This document shows positions 16,905 through 23,206 of a stretch of 36,451 bases of DNA, in pieces. Both the position numbers and the translations under genes were made by a program. This stretch comes from a virus. Every line of letters begins with the position of its first letter. The stretch's first letter is position 1. Location: IMG/VR virus record IMGVR_UViG_3300048591_000380, positions 1 to 36,451 of that record; one strand, written 5' to 3'. The notes beneath the pieces are model-generated. The model worked only from the letters and a program-made list of their open reading frames with translations, was not told the origin of the DNA and did not search any database.

Positions 16905-17503
16905 TTGGGAGCCCCCGGCAAAGCAGGAGCCGCTACTGCATCCATGCCGCCAGCATCTTTAATCGCTTGGGCTAGCAACGCCTCTTGCTCCTGCACCTGC
17001 TTCAGCAATTCGTCCAGGGTGCCGCTGTCCATGAGCCCGCCCATCGGGTCTGGCCGGTCATCGCCCAAGACGCGAGCTTTGTCCTTTGCGCTCAGGCGGG
17101 CGTTGGTGCGGTCGCCTGCCTCGACGGAAAGCCTGTAGACGTGGTCGAAACGAGCCGAAGTCTCTTTGATGCGCTTGGCTTTGTCGGCCTCTTGCTGCTG
17201 CCAGACCTCGGCCTTGGCTGTAGCCCAGGCTCGATCGATCGTGATAGCAGAACAATCATAGCGCGCCTTGCACCACGCCTGAACTTCCCTCCGCTGGTAG
17301 CCACGCAGATAAAGCTGGATGCATTCATCCACCAAAGGGGGCAGGTGCTCGGTCGTTCCGTCTGGCTTCTTCCACTTCAAGCCGCCAGCCTCAATATCAA
17401 GTTCGGGTGCAGCAGGCCTGGGCTTCTTAGTTTTCCCGGCCTGTTTCACCATCTTAGGCTTGTTGCGTCTCCGAGGTTTGGCTCTCTTATCCGGTTTTAT
17501 CAT
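16901..17503 (-). CDS. Probable terminase small subunit
   Basis: A protein of 200 residues directly upstream of and overlapping the large subunit. A very basic N-terminus (about 16 Lys/Arg in the first 30) precedes a helix-turn-helix-like segment near 58-95 (LVDECIQLYLRGYQRREVQA, then TIDRAWATAKAEVW). A long helix follows, with a C-terminal coiled coil (LDELLKQVQEQEALLAQAIK). This matches small terminase proteins that recognise the packaging site and oligomerise. The DNA-binding site itself (cos or pac) is not identified. Confidence 0.7.
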   Translation of the reverse strand: MIKPDKRAKPRRRNKPKMVKQAGKTKKPRPAAPELDIEAGGLKWKKPDGTTEHLPPLVDECIQLYLRGYQRREVQAWCKARYDCSAITIDRAWATAKAEVWQQQEADKAKRIKETSARFDHVYRLSVEAGDRTNARLSAKDKARVLGDDRPDPMGGLMDSGTLDELLKQVQEQEALLAQAIKDAGGMDAVAAPALPGAPK

Positions 17504-17510
17504 GGTCGTT

Positions 17511-17711
17511 TCAGCGCTCGGAATGCTCGTTGTGTGGTTGGGCAGATTCTTTGAACTCCACTTTGTATCGAATGTCTACGGTCCCTATCACCTGCCCGTT
17601 CACCAGCAACTGGAGCTTTGGCCGAGTTACTTTTTGCCAGCGGCCTGCGTGGTCCTGTTGGGACACAGGCAAGCCGCTGGCGTCTAAGAGCTCGGCCCTG
17701 AGAATGTTCAC
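17511..17711 (-). CDS. Small unknown protein
   Basis: A protein of 66 residues, GTG start overlapping the upstream stop as GTGA, so coupled to that gene. The sequence alternates as in a beta domain (KLQLLVNGQVIGTVDIRYKV). No family recognised. It lies between an unknown gene and the small terminase in the packaging leader. A longer alternative frame (17500-17781) has poorer coding character and is rejected. Confidence 0.5.
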   Translation of the reverse strand: MNILRAELLDASGLPVSQQDHAGRWQKVTRPKLQLLVNGQVIGTVDIRYKVEFKESAQPHNEHSER

Positions 17712-18112
17712 TTTTTCTTGCCGGGCTTTTTCTGCGTTGCTTGTGCGACGGTGGGCGCTTGGGGCTGAGTCGCGCCTTCAAGCCTGGGCTCTTCCTTGAC
17801 CAAGTAGTCCTTGTGGTAGGGGGCGTCAGTCTGGCGGATGGTGCCGCACTCCCTGGCCCAGCGGTTGAACAGGGTCAGCGTTTGTTTGGCGTGCTCGATG
17901 ATGACGTCCTCGGCGTCTCGGTCGGTGGCCTCGTTGATGTATAGGGCCAGGGCTCGGGCCGCTGCAGGGTCAGAGGCCCGCAGGATGAAGAAGGGCTCAG
18001 TCTCGCCTTTTGGCGGGTCGCCTTCGAGGGCCACCAGCAAACCGTGGACGGTCAGCTCGGCTTCTTGGTCGCCCTTACTCAGCTTTGAGAATGATCTTAG
18101 CCGTGTGCTCAC
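17708..18112 (-). CDS. Unknown protein in the packaging leader
   Basis: A protein of 134 residues, not recognised. The N-terminal two thirds look like a small alpha/beta domain (ELTVHGLLVALEG, PFFILRASDPAAARALALYI). The end is a Pro/Gln/Lys-rich tail (KKPGKKK). The start is GTG at 18112 with a perfect AAGGAGG six bases upstream, although this start lies 38 bases inside the preceding gene. That ribosome site is stronger than most here and decides the start. Confidence 0.6.
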   Translation of the reverse strand: MSTRLRSFSKLSKGDQEAELTVHGLLVALEGDPPKGETEPFFILRASDPAAARALALYINEATDRDAEDVIIEHAKQTLTLFNRWARECGTIRQTDAPYHKDYLVKEEPRLEGATQPQAPTVAQATQKKPGKKK

Positions 18113-18557
18113 TGATTGCCTCCTTGGCCTTGCGTTCCCGCTCGGCGTCAGCCTGGTCTTTTATCTGGTCAAGGCGCTCCAGGCTGTCAGTATGCGCGTT
18201 TCCCAGTCCACCCTCTTCGAAGCCGGGGAATTGCTTGTTTCGTTCGAAGTTTTTTCTCACGGCTTTCCAGCTTGAAGTGTCGATGGGCCCGCTCAGCCAG
18301 CGACTGCCGGCGGGGAATCGGACTTCCCATAGCTGGCTCTTCCTGCCTGCCCGGGGGGTCAAGGGTTGCAAGTAAGCCCTGAACCGCTCATAGAGACGGT
18401 AGATACGGCCAAGCTCTTGCTCGGCAAAACTTTCGTCCAGCGTCATGGCCTTAAGTTCGGCAGGCGTCTTGCTCTCCACCCAATCCTGCTCTCGGAGCGG
18501 AATGGGCGCCAAGCGGACCATCTGGCCATCGTTGGCCCTATAAGCTGCCTCACGCAT
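18075..18557 (-). CDS. Unknown protein in the packaging leader
   Basis: A protein of 160 residues, not recognised. It is charged and mainly helical. Aromatic-rich central stretches (RIYRLYERFRAYLQPLTPRA, SRWLSGPIDTSSWKAVRKNF) are followed by a C-terminal Lys/Glu helix (DQADAERERKAKEAISEHTA). The start overlaps the HNH-like gene by 8 bases. Position just before the terminase genes suggests a packaging or late accessory role, but this is only context. Confidence 0.6.
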   Translation of the reverse strand: MREAAYRANDGQMVRLAPIPLREQDWVESKTPAELKAMTLDESFAEQELGRIYRLYERFRAYLQPLTPRAGRKSQLWEVRFPAGSRWLSGPIDTSSWKAVRKNFERNKQFPGFEEGGLGNAHTDSLERLDQIKDQADAERERKAKEAISEHTAKIILKAE

Positions 18558-18879
18558 GCGCTTGACCCTCTCTGTCGGAATTCTTTTTGCCGTGATGGAC
18601 TTTGCAGAGCCAGATCACAGCCAGCGGCTTTTCGTAGTCCGTGTGGTAGGCTAAAACTTCTTCGGCCCCGCAGGCCTCGCAGGGGCCCTTGGTGACTTTG
18701 CCGCGCTTCACGTAAACATGCAGATACGCGCGGGCGTTAGAGCGCTTTCGGGCTTCGTCGCTTTGGACGGCCGTCTTTCGCCACTCTCGCATATTTGCCG
18801 CATGGCACGGGTTGCAGTAGCCGCCCCCACCCTTGCGCGGTATTCCTCCGCAAATGCTACAGGTGCTTTCTTTCTTCAT
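18550..18879 (-). CDS. Zinc-binding HNH-like protein
   Basis: A protein of 109 residues with two metal-binding parts. Residues 7-25 hold CSICG and CNPCH, a treble-clef or ribbon. Residues about 67-97 hold GPCEACG, then AYHTDYEKPLAVIWLCKVHH, the spacing seen in small phage HNH-like proteins (CxxC, H.DY.KPL, WLC..HH). HNH proteins beside terminase genes often assist packaging cleavage (family knowledge). The first catalytic His of a true HNH is uncertain here, so nuclease activity is not assured. It is the first gene after the terminator at 18925-18956. Confidence 0.7.
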   Translation of the reverse strand: MKKESTCSICGGIPRKGGGGYCNPCHAANMREWRKTAVQSDEARKRSNARAYLHVYVKRGKVTKGPCEACGAEEVLAYHTDYEKPLAVIWLCKVHHGKKNSDREGQAHA

Positions 18880-18924
18880 GCGCGAACCCTACCACAAATG
18901 TTCCACGTGTGTCACCACAATAAC

Positions 18925-18956
18925 AAGAAGGCCCCACCTTTCGGCAGGGCCTTCTT
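18925..18956 (-). terminator. Intrinsic terminator between middle and late regions
   Basis: A 10-bp perfect inverted repeat, AAGAAGGCCC/GGGCCTTCTT, with a 12-base loop, followed on the minus strand by TTGTTATT. The strand symmetry means it could also act on plus-strand transcripts. It lies between the KTSC gene stop at 18984 and the HNH-like start at 18879, so it separates the middle region from the packaging and structural genes. Confidence 0.7.
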
Positions 18957-18983
18957 TGGGATTGAATGGCGAAGTCTTCTTGC

Positions 18984-19340
18984 TCAGGGCTTTGGGGGCA
19001 GGGTCGCCCCCGTCTCGGGGTCCACCTTCGCCCCGAAAAACAGCTTGTTTCCTCGTATGTTCTGGTTGAAGAACGAGCCGATGCTCTCAGCCTTCAGCAT
19101 GGCCCGCATCATGCCTTGCGGGACGCCTCCGTAATCGTAGCGGGTCCCGTTGACGAAGCGGACGCAGAGCTTGCCTTGGTTGGCGTTCTCGATGACCTCG
19201 GTATGCCCGGCCAAGTCTTCGCGTAGCAGGTCTTCCCCGGCGGGCCCGAGCCACGCGAACGCCTTGATGTTACTGCTGGGCTTCAGCGGAGTGCGGAAGC
19301 CTGATGGCAGGTTCGTTGGTTGTCCAAGGGGCTTTTCCAT
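18984..19340 (-). CDS. KTSC-domain protein
   Basis: A protein of 118 residues. Residues about 23-98 fit the KTSC domain: SSNIKAFAW early, LCVRFVNGTRYDYGGVPQGM in the centre, then LKAESIGSFFNQNIRGNK. The domain is named after a C-terminal region of lysyl-tRNA synthetases and occurs in many small phage and bacterial proteins. Its biochemical role is not established. It is interesting that a tRNA-like element lies just upstream of the gene. AAGGAG sits nine bases before the ATG. Confidence 0.8.
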   Translation of the reverse strand: MEKPLGQPTNLPSGFRTPLKPSSNIKAFAWLGPAGEDLLREDLAGHTEVIENANQGKLCVRFVNGTRYDYGGVPQGMMRAMLKAESIGSFFNQNIRGNKLFFGAKVDPETGATLPPKP

Positions 19341-19366
19341 GCTGACGTTCTCCTTTTCGATGTAAG

Positions 19367-19444
19367 TGGGTGCAGGGGCGAGGGTCGAACTCGCGTCTCC
19401 AGGCGCTTGCGGGTTCTGGCGGCCTACCGTTGGCCTACCCTGCG
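19367..19444 (-). tRNA. tRNA-like element with abnormal anticodon arm (possible pseudo-tRNA)
   Basis: Read on the minus strand. The acceptor stem pairs GCAGGG (19443-19438) with CCCTGC (19377-19372), with one C·A mismatch at the end, and is followed by C and encoded CCA (19369-19367). T8 and A9 are present. The D arm is GGCC-AACGGTA-GGCC with the GG of the D loop. The T arm is GCGAG-TTCGACC-CTCGC (19394-19378), fully canonical. The anticodon arm is abnormal: CCAG and CTGG flank 13 bases instead of 9, and no U33-like T or clear anticodon is present. The folded core says tRNA ancestry; the amino acid cannot be assigned. Confidence 0.6.
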
Positions 19445-19451
19445 ATGCTCG

Positions 19452-19479
19452 TTTTAAAACCTGAAAAGGCCCTTTTCAG
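19452..19479 (-). terminator. Palindrome with T-run: terminator or operator
   Basis: On the minus strand, immediately after the TAA of the 75-residue gene, CTGAAAAGG and CCTTTTCAG form a 9-base-arm palindrome with one central base. GTTTTAAAAC, itself a palindrome, follows. The stem (8 bp, 3-base loop) plus TTTT could terminate transcription just before the tRNA-like element. The lack of a GC-rich stem base makes it a modest terminator. Confidence 0.5.
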
Positions 19480-19480
19480 A

Positions 19481-19708
19481 TTAATTAGCCCTATCCAGGG
19501 CGCTGGGTTGGACCCGCCTTCGCAGGGGGATGGACTGCTTGAAGCCGAAGGCCCGGCTGGTGGGGCTGAGGCGCTGGTAGTGGTGGAGCTTGTGGCGCAG
19601 GCGGTCCCTGATGAGCAGGTCCCAGCGGGTGGAGGCCTCGCGGGTGGTGCGGTAGGTCTGGCAGGCGGGGCCACCGACGAGCTCGATGGTGACGGTCTCA
19701 GCGTTCAA
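19481..19708 (-). CDS. Small unknown protein
   Basis: A protein of 75 residues, start TTG at 19708 with GGGGA upstream, overlapping the RuvC-like gene by 11 bases. The codons are strongly C/G-ending through most of the frame, which favours coding. The sequence is basic and ends RRRVQPSALDRAN. No family recognised. It may work with the RuvC-like protein, on which its translation seems to depend. Confidence 0.5.
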   Translation of the reverse strand: MNAETVTIELVGGPACQTYRTTREASTRWDLLIRDRLRHKLHHYQRLSPTSRAFGFKQSIPLRRRVQPSALDRAN

Positions 19709-20351
19709 GGCTGGTCCCCAGCAGCAGCAGGGCGGCGTCGCCCTCGTCCTCTTTCAAGCCCAGCAGGCCCAGCTCCAACAGGCGGGCCTTGGCGCGGCCC
19801 TTCATGAAGCCGTCGCGCTCGCCTTCGCGGCGTTTGCTTGTGTCGACGCCGGCGGCCTTGCGGGCCGTGATCTCGGCCACAGGATAGACCGGGATGCCCA
19901 GGCCCGCCAGTGAGGCCATGACCGCGCCGCGCAGGCTCGCGTTGGTGCGGAAGGCCAGCATGAATTTTGCGTTGTAGAACTCGTTGAAAATAACGGCCTC
20001 GCACTCGGCGCTCTTGATGACGCTGAGGATCTGCGCGGTGTGCCAGCGCAGGCGCTCGGCCTCGGGCAGTTTCTTGGTGGCCGCGTCCTCGGTCACCGTC
20101 CAGGTGCCCTCGGGCTTTTCGCCGAGTTGGCCCCAGGCCATGCCGGTCTTGCTCAGGCTCAGGTCCAGGGCCATGACGCGGGTGCCTGGCTGGATGCGGC
20201 CCGTGGGCGCCGCGGCCGTGCGCTTGGCCGGGCTGGCCTTCTTGCGGGCCGGGGCCAGTGGCGCCGCGGACTTGGGCGCGCGGCCAATGATGCGCAGGCC
20301 GTGGCGCGCGCGGATCGCGCTGAACTCGGCCGCGCTCATGCGGACCGTCAC
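19698..20351 (-). CDS. RuvC/RNase H-fold Holliday junction resolvase-like protein
   Basis: A protein of 217 residues. A disordered Ala/Lys-rich N-terminus (about 55 residues) precedes a RuvC-like domain. Strand one holds MALDLSLSKTGMAW with Asp63, strand four AVIFNEF with Glu124, and the last helix EDEGDAALLL with Asp202/Asp205. These acidic residues fit the metal-binding set of RuvC-like nucleases. Phage members cut branched DNA before packaging or during recombination (family knowledge). It overlaps the methyltransferase gene by 4 bases. Confidence 0.75.
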   Translation of the reverse strand: MTVRMSAAEFSAIRARHGLRIIGRAPKSAAPLAPARKKASPAKRTAAAPTGRIQPGTRVMALDLSLSKTGMAWGQLGEKPEGTWTVTEDAATKKLPEAERLRWHTAQILSVIKSAECEAVIFNEFYNAKFMLAFRTNASLRGAVMASLAGLGIPVYPVAEITARKAAGVDTSKRREGERDGFMKGRAKARLLELGLLGLKEDEGDAALLLLGTSLER

Positions 20352-20995
20352 AGCAGCACCTCCTGCCGCAACCGCTTAACGGCTATCTCGCAGTATTTTT
20401 CTTCAAGCTCTATGCCGATGGCCTTGCGGCCTAGGTCCTTCGCGGCTCGGAGTGTGGTGCCGGAGCCCATGAAGGGGTCGAGGATGGTCTGCATGTCAGC
20501 TCCCCCACCCCCACCCCCCCCCATCTTTTCGATGCACCACTTCATCAGCTTCAGGGGCTTCTGTGTTGGATGCTCTCTCCCCGGCTCCGAGCGTGGACCA
20601 TTCCAAACACGAATGACCATGTCCTTATTCGTCCAGGCCAGCTCGGCCTCGGCAAGAGTAAAGTTCCTTTCGGGCTTCTCCCAAACCAGCCATCCGCGTG
20701 ACGGCGGGAGTAGAAAGTAATTTCCGCCCCAGATGCAGGCAAACTTCGCGGCGGCTTGGATGGCCTCAAAAACATCAGCAGCAGGAGCTTCTTTGTCCCA
20801 CTCATTTCTCAAACCTGCTTCCTTCCCGGCTTTTTTCCAGCCACCTTTAAACCCACCTACCCACAAATGCCCAATTCCATACGGCGGGTCCGTCAGCACC
20901 AAGTCCACCTTGGGAAGCAGCGGCAGGATTTCTCGGCAGTCGCCGTGGTAGATGGTGCAGGCATCATCTTGGTAGTAGGGGGCTGGCACCGTCAC
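20348..20995 (-). CDS. DNA methyltransferase (DPPY type), with a G9 tract
   Basis: A protein of 215 residues, SAM-dependent amino-methyltransferase. The catalytic motif IV VLTDPPYG is at 33-40, HPTQKP at 142-147 and the SAM-binding motif I DPFMGSGTT at 173-181. Motif IV before motif I is the beta-class order. The motifs are typical of phage N6-adenine or N4-cytosine enzymes; the target cannot be read from sequence. Residues 159-165 are seven glycines coded by a G9-T-G5-T-G5 stretch, just before the SAM motif. Phages use such enzymes to resist host restriction. It overlaps neighbours by 4 bases on both sides. Confidence 0.85.
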   Translation of the reverse strand: MTVPAPYYQDDACTIYHGDCREILPLLPKVDLVLTDPPYGIGHLWVGGFKGGWKKAGKEAGLRNEWDKEAPAADVFEAIQAAAKFACIWGGNYFLLPPSRGWLVWEKPERNFTLAEAELAWTNKDMVIRVWNGPRSEPGREHPTQKPLKLMKWCIEKMGGGGGGGADMQTILDPFMGSGTTLRAAKDLGRKAIGIELEEKYCEIAVKRLRQEVLL

Positions 20996-21216
20996 GGCAG
21001 CAGCTCCTTGACCGGGACCTTGTGGAAGTTGGCCAGGTCCAGCAGCTTGCGCAGGCTGGGCAGGCGCTGGCCGGTCTCCCAGCGCAGGTAGGCCCTCGGC
21101 GCCACGTCCGCGCCCTGGGTCACGGCTCCCTGGCTGAGTTCTCCGCGCATGGCCTTCAAGTGCGGCCCAAGCTGGGCGGCCAGCTCGGCCTCGGTCGTCG
21201 GTTTGAATTTTGCCAT
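20992..21216 (-). CDS. HTH (XRE-like) transcription regulator
   Basis: A protein of 74 residues (MAKFKPTTEAELAAQLGPHL at the start). The helix-turn-helix is LSQGAVTQGADVAPRAYLRW followed by ETGQRLPSLRKLLDLANFHK, the usual WExGxRxPS pattern of XRE/Cro-like regulators. The ATG at 21216 has AGAGG upstream and lies 25 bases after the predicted transcription start region. The in-frame GTG at 21276 lies inside the -35 box and is rejected. A palindrome over the promoter suggests autoregulation. Confidence 0.8.
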   Translation of the reverse strand: MAKFKPTTEAELAAQLGPHLKAMRGELSQGAVTQGADVAPRAYLRWETGQRLPSLRKLLDLANFHKVPVKELLP

Positions 21217-21231
21217 TGATGCCTCTAAGGG

Positions 21232-21276
21232 TTTTTGGATGTGTCCAAAAATATCATGCTCTTTTGAGCTTGTCAC
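21232..21276 (-). promoter_or_regulatory. Promoter with overlapping palindromic operator
   Basis: Minus strand: GTGACA (21276-21271), 17-base spacer, TATTTT (21253-21248). A perfect palindrome TTTTTGGA-tgtg-TCCAAAAA covers 21232-21251 and overlaps the -10 box by four bases. The arrangement is typical of a repressor site that blocks its own promoter. The regulator gene begins 16 bases downstream. Confidence 0.7.
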
Positions 21277-21554
21277 GTATTCTTTGCTGGGACGCCGCCC
21301 AGGTCTCGTTCGACTTTAGGCGGCGAGGCTGGGCGCGAAGGCAGCATGCCGGGGGCGCCGCGCATGAGCCGCAGGGCTTGGACGGCCTCGTTGAGCGACT
21401 TCACCACGATCCACCAGCCATGAATGTCAGAGGGTTCTTTTGCCTTTTGGGCCGCGCGTTTGTTCAGCATGGCGTCGGTCTGGAGGCGTAGGCAGATGCG
21501 CTCGGCCCGGGCCAGCTCTTTGCGGCGCTCACCGCCTTGTCGTCGGGCCGTCAT
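21273..21554 (-). CDS. Unknown small basic protein
   Basis: A protein of 93 residues, not recognised. The N-terminal helix is very basic (ARRQGGERRKELARAERICL). A Trp-rich centre follows (DIHGWWIVVKSLNEAVQALR), with a Pro-rich tail. Its last codons overlap the -35 box of the next gene's promoter. It might bind nucleic acid, but only charge suggests this. Confidence 0.55.
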   Translation of the reverse strand: MTARRQGGERRKELARAERICLRLQTDAMLNKRAAQKAKEPSDIHGWWIVVKSLNEAVQALRLMRGAPGMLPSRPASPPKVERDLGGVPAKNT

Positions 21555-21581
21555 GACGCCCTCCGAGCAGAGTTGCCGTTT

Positions 21582-21896
21582 TTAGGATTGTTGGGCATGG
21601 CTGCTCTCAAAGAGGGGTAGCTGGCCAGGGCGACGGCGGGCTATGCGGTACTCCCAACGCCCTCCACCGATGGGGCGGCTCTCAAATTCCAGCCACAGGT
21701 GGGCGTGGTGGTAGTCGTTCAGCTCGCGCATCTTGCTCAGGCAGGTGCCCACCCGGGCGCCGATGGCCTTGGCGGCTTCGTCCATGTCCACCCAAGGGCC
21801 CGCGTCCTGGCCGTCCTTGGGGACGAGCTTTTCCAGCAGGCGCTCTCGGATCGGGCGGGTGCGGGCGCGGTCGGCGTCGGTGTAGTGCTCAGCCAC
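21582..21896 (-). CDS. Unknown protein, possibly winged-helix-like
   Basis: A protein of 104 residues. The centre reads as helix-turn-helix followed by a wing: WVDMDEAAKAIGARVGTCLS, KMRELNDYHH, then RPIGGGRWEYRIARRRPG. The pattern fits a winged-helix fold, but no specific family is recognised. The 5' end overlaps the HNH-like gene by 8 bases. Either a DNA-binding or a structural accessory function is possible. Confidence 0.55.
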   Translation of the reverse strand: MAEHYTDADRARTRPIRERLLEKLVPKDGQDAGPWVDMDEAAKAIGARVGTCLSKMRELNDYHHAHLWLEFESRPIGGGRWEYRIARRRPGQLPLFESSHAQQS

Positions 21897-22371
21897 GGCT
21901 TGCTCCTTTTGAAATCAGGCGTTCCAGATCGTGCTTGTCCTGGCCTTCCAGCTTCACTTGCAGACCGTTGGCCGAGTTGGCCGCGTCTTGCTCCACCATT
22001 GCAAAGCGGCGGGCCTTGTCGGGGTCTTTGGGTCGCCCCATGCCGTTGCGCTCGTGAATGAAGGCCAGGTGCAGGCCGTAGTGGCAGACTATCAGCCTGT
22101 GGGGCGCGTCTACGTTCTTACATCCGGCCTTGCGTAGCTCCGACCGTGGCGTTTTGTGATGCAGGTTCGCCGCCCCCTCGCTGACCGGCAGGCCCGTGAG
22201 CTGGCACGGAACCCAGCGCACACCGTCTGAATCCTCCCATCCGTGGCGGGCGTAGTAGGCTTCGAAGGAGGCTGTCATGGCTTTACGCTTGTCATGGGTC
22301 TTTTTGCCGGGGCCTAGCGCCTTGCCGCGCCTCATCGGCTTTGTGCGAGGCTTAAAGCCGCTGCGCTTCAT
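21889..22371 (-). CDS. HNH-like endonuclease/recombination protein
   Basis: A protein of 160 residues. The N-terminus is very basic (MKRSGFKPRTKPMRRGKALG, as in many phage HNH and NinG-like proteins). The core holds VPCQLTGLP, then ANLHHKTPRSEL and RLIVCHYGLHLAFIHE, giving His-His and a distal Cys/His/His set expected of an HNH (treble-clef) fold. It could trim recombination intermediates. AAGGGAG precedes the ATG, and the 5' leader carries a strong inverted repeat. Confidence 0.65.
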   Translation of the reverse strand: MKRSGFKPRTKPMRRGKALGPGKKTHDKRKAMTASFEAYYARHGWEDSDGVRWVPCQLTGLPVSEGAANLHHKTPRSELRKAGCKNVDAPHRLIVCHYGLHLAFIHERNGMGRPKDPDKARRFAMVEQDAANSANGLQVKLEGQDKHDLERLISKGASRG

Positions 22372-22393
22372 CCTACTCCCTTAGAAAGTATTC

Positions 22394-22459
22394 GGGCTTG
22401 GGGGCGTCTGCTGGACTACCAGCCTCGCATAAGTTACGGGTCTTCCCACCCCCAAGCCC
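22394..22459 (-). ncRNA. Structured 66-nt spacer/leader upstream of the HNH-like gene
   Basis: An 11-bp perfect inverted repeat (GGGCTTGGGGG/CCCCCAAGCCC at 22394-22404 and 22449-22459) encloses 44 bases. Inside it, GCTGG-acta-CCAGC (22410-22423) forms a second hairpin. No T-run follows on the minus strand, so it is not a standard terminator. It ends 23 bases before the HNH-like ATG, so it may be a leader element or a small RNA. No ORF fits the gap. Confidence 0.5.
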
Positions 22460-22477
22460 TCGCGGCTGGTTGCTCCG

Positions 22478-22717
22478 CTAGATTAAATTTTTTGCCATAG
22501 AAGCAATGTCCATGAGCTTGCGTTTCAATTCTTCCACTTCTAATTCAACTTTTTCAATGCGTTTGCGGCTCCAATCCATGTCTTCCTCTGCGCTAACCAG
22601 CGCGTCCAATAGCGCAGCCTCTTTGGTGGAGCCTTGGCCATAGAAGTGTTTTGTCTCCACAGTCAACTGCGACTTTTCAGACTTCGTGCGTCCAAACTTG
22701 ACTTTAGACTTCTTCAT
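22478..22717 (-). CDS. Small coiled-coil protein
   Basis: A protein of 79 residues with a basic start (KKSKVKFGRTKSEKSQ) and a C-terminal coiled coil (DMDWSRKRIEKVELEVEELK). The AGGAGG ribosome site is eight bases before the ATG. No family recognised. Base composition is lower in GC than its neighbours, as are the two genes upstream, hinting at separate origin. Confidence 0.6.
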   Translation of the reverse strand: MKKSKVKFGRTKSEKSQLTVETKHFYGQGSTKEAALLDALVSAEEDMDWSRKRIEKVELEVEELKRKLMDIASMAKNLI

Positions 22718-22759
22718 CTTCCCATCCTCCTATGTATCACTCGCCCGAAATTGGGCCGT

Positions 22760-22975
22760 TCAGTTTTCGTTATGCGTGATGTGGAAATTAAGCGTCACCT
22801 TTGTCAGCCCATCGTCAATCCACGTGGCCTTGGGCATTGTGACCTTCACGCCCATTGCTCTTGCCGCGCTCAGCTTTTGAAGCTGTGGCAAAAGCTCAGC
22901 CAAGCACGTCTCAATGCGGTCTGCTGGTATGTTTGCCAAATCGTCCAGCTTCTCCATTTCGTATCTTTCGCTCAT
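22760..22975 (-). CDS. Small unknown protein
   Basis: A protein of 71 residues: a helix (CLAELLPQLQKLSAARAMG) then two strands (VKVTMPKATWIDDGL, TKVTLNFHIT). Not recognised. AAAGGGGGTAGGGA sits before the ATG. The gene lies three bases after the preceding small gene. Confidence 0.55.
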   Translation of the reverse strand: MSERYEMEKLDDLANIPADRIETCLAELLPQLQKLSAARAMGVKVTMPKATWIDDGLTKVTLNFHITHNEN

Positions 22976-22978
22976 TCC

Positions 22979-23206
22979 CTACCCCCTTTCTGCAACTCGA
23001 GCTAGAATTTGCTTCTGTTCTTCCTGGAAACAGGCGGCATCCGACAATCTAAAACTAAATTTTTCCTCTTTCTTTTCCACTTTAGGCGTGTAGCCTTGGC
23101 TCATGCAGATAAAATAAAGCCCCTCTTTATACATTAGCCTGGAAATCCGAAGCATCCTTTCCCAGCCGCTTGCCGTCCACGGGTCTAGACCTGTCTCGTC
23201 AATCAT
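22979..23206 (-). CDS. Small unknown protein
   Basis: A protein of 75 residues (MIDETGLDPWTASGWERMLR at the start), not recognised. It overlaps the Lar-like gene by 4 bases and uses a GGGGGTAGGGG ribosome site much like its downstream neighbour, suggesting duplicated translation signals. Codon use is more AT-rich than in the structural genes. Confidence 0.55.
   Translation of the reverse strand: MIDETGLDPWTASGWERMLRISRLMYKEGLYFICMSQGYTPKVEKKEEKFSFRLSDAACFQEEQKQILARVAERG

Noticed and set aside
18886-18915. Possible promoter GTGACA-N18-TAGGGT ahead of the HNH-like gene
   Set aside because: The -10 matches at only three of six positions and the spacing is 18, which is expected by chance in such a gap.
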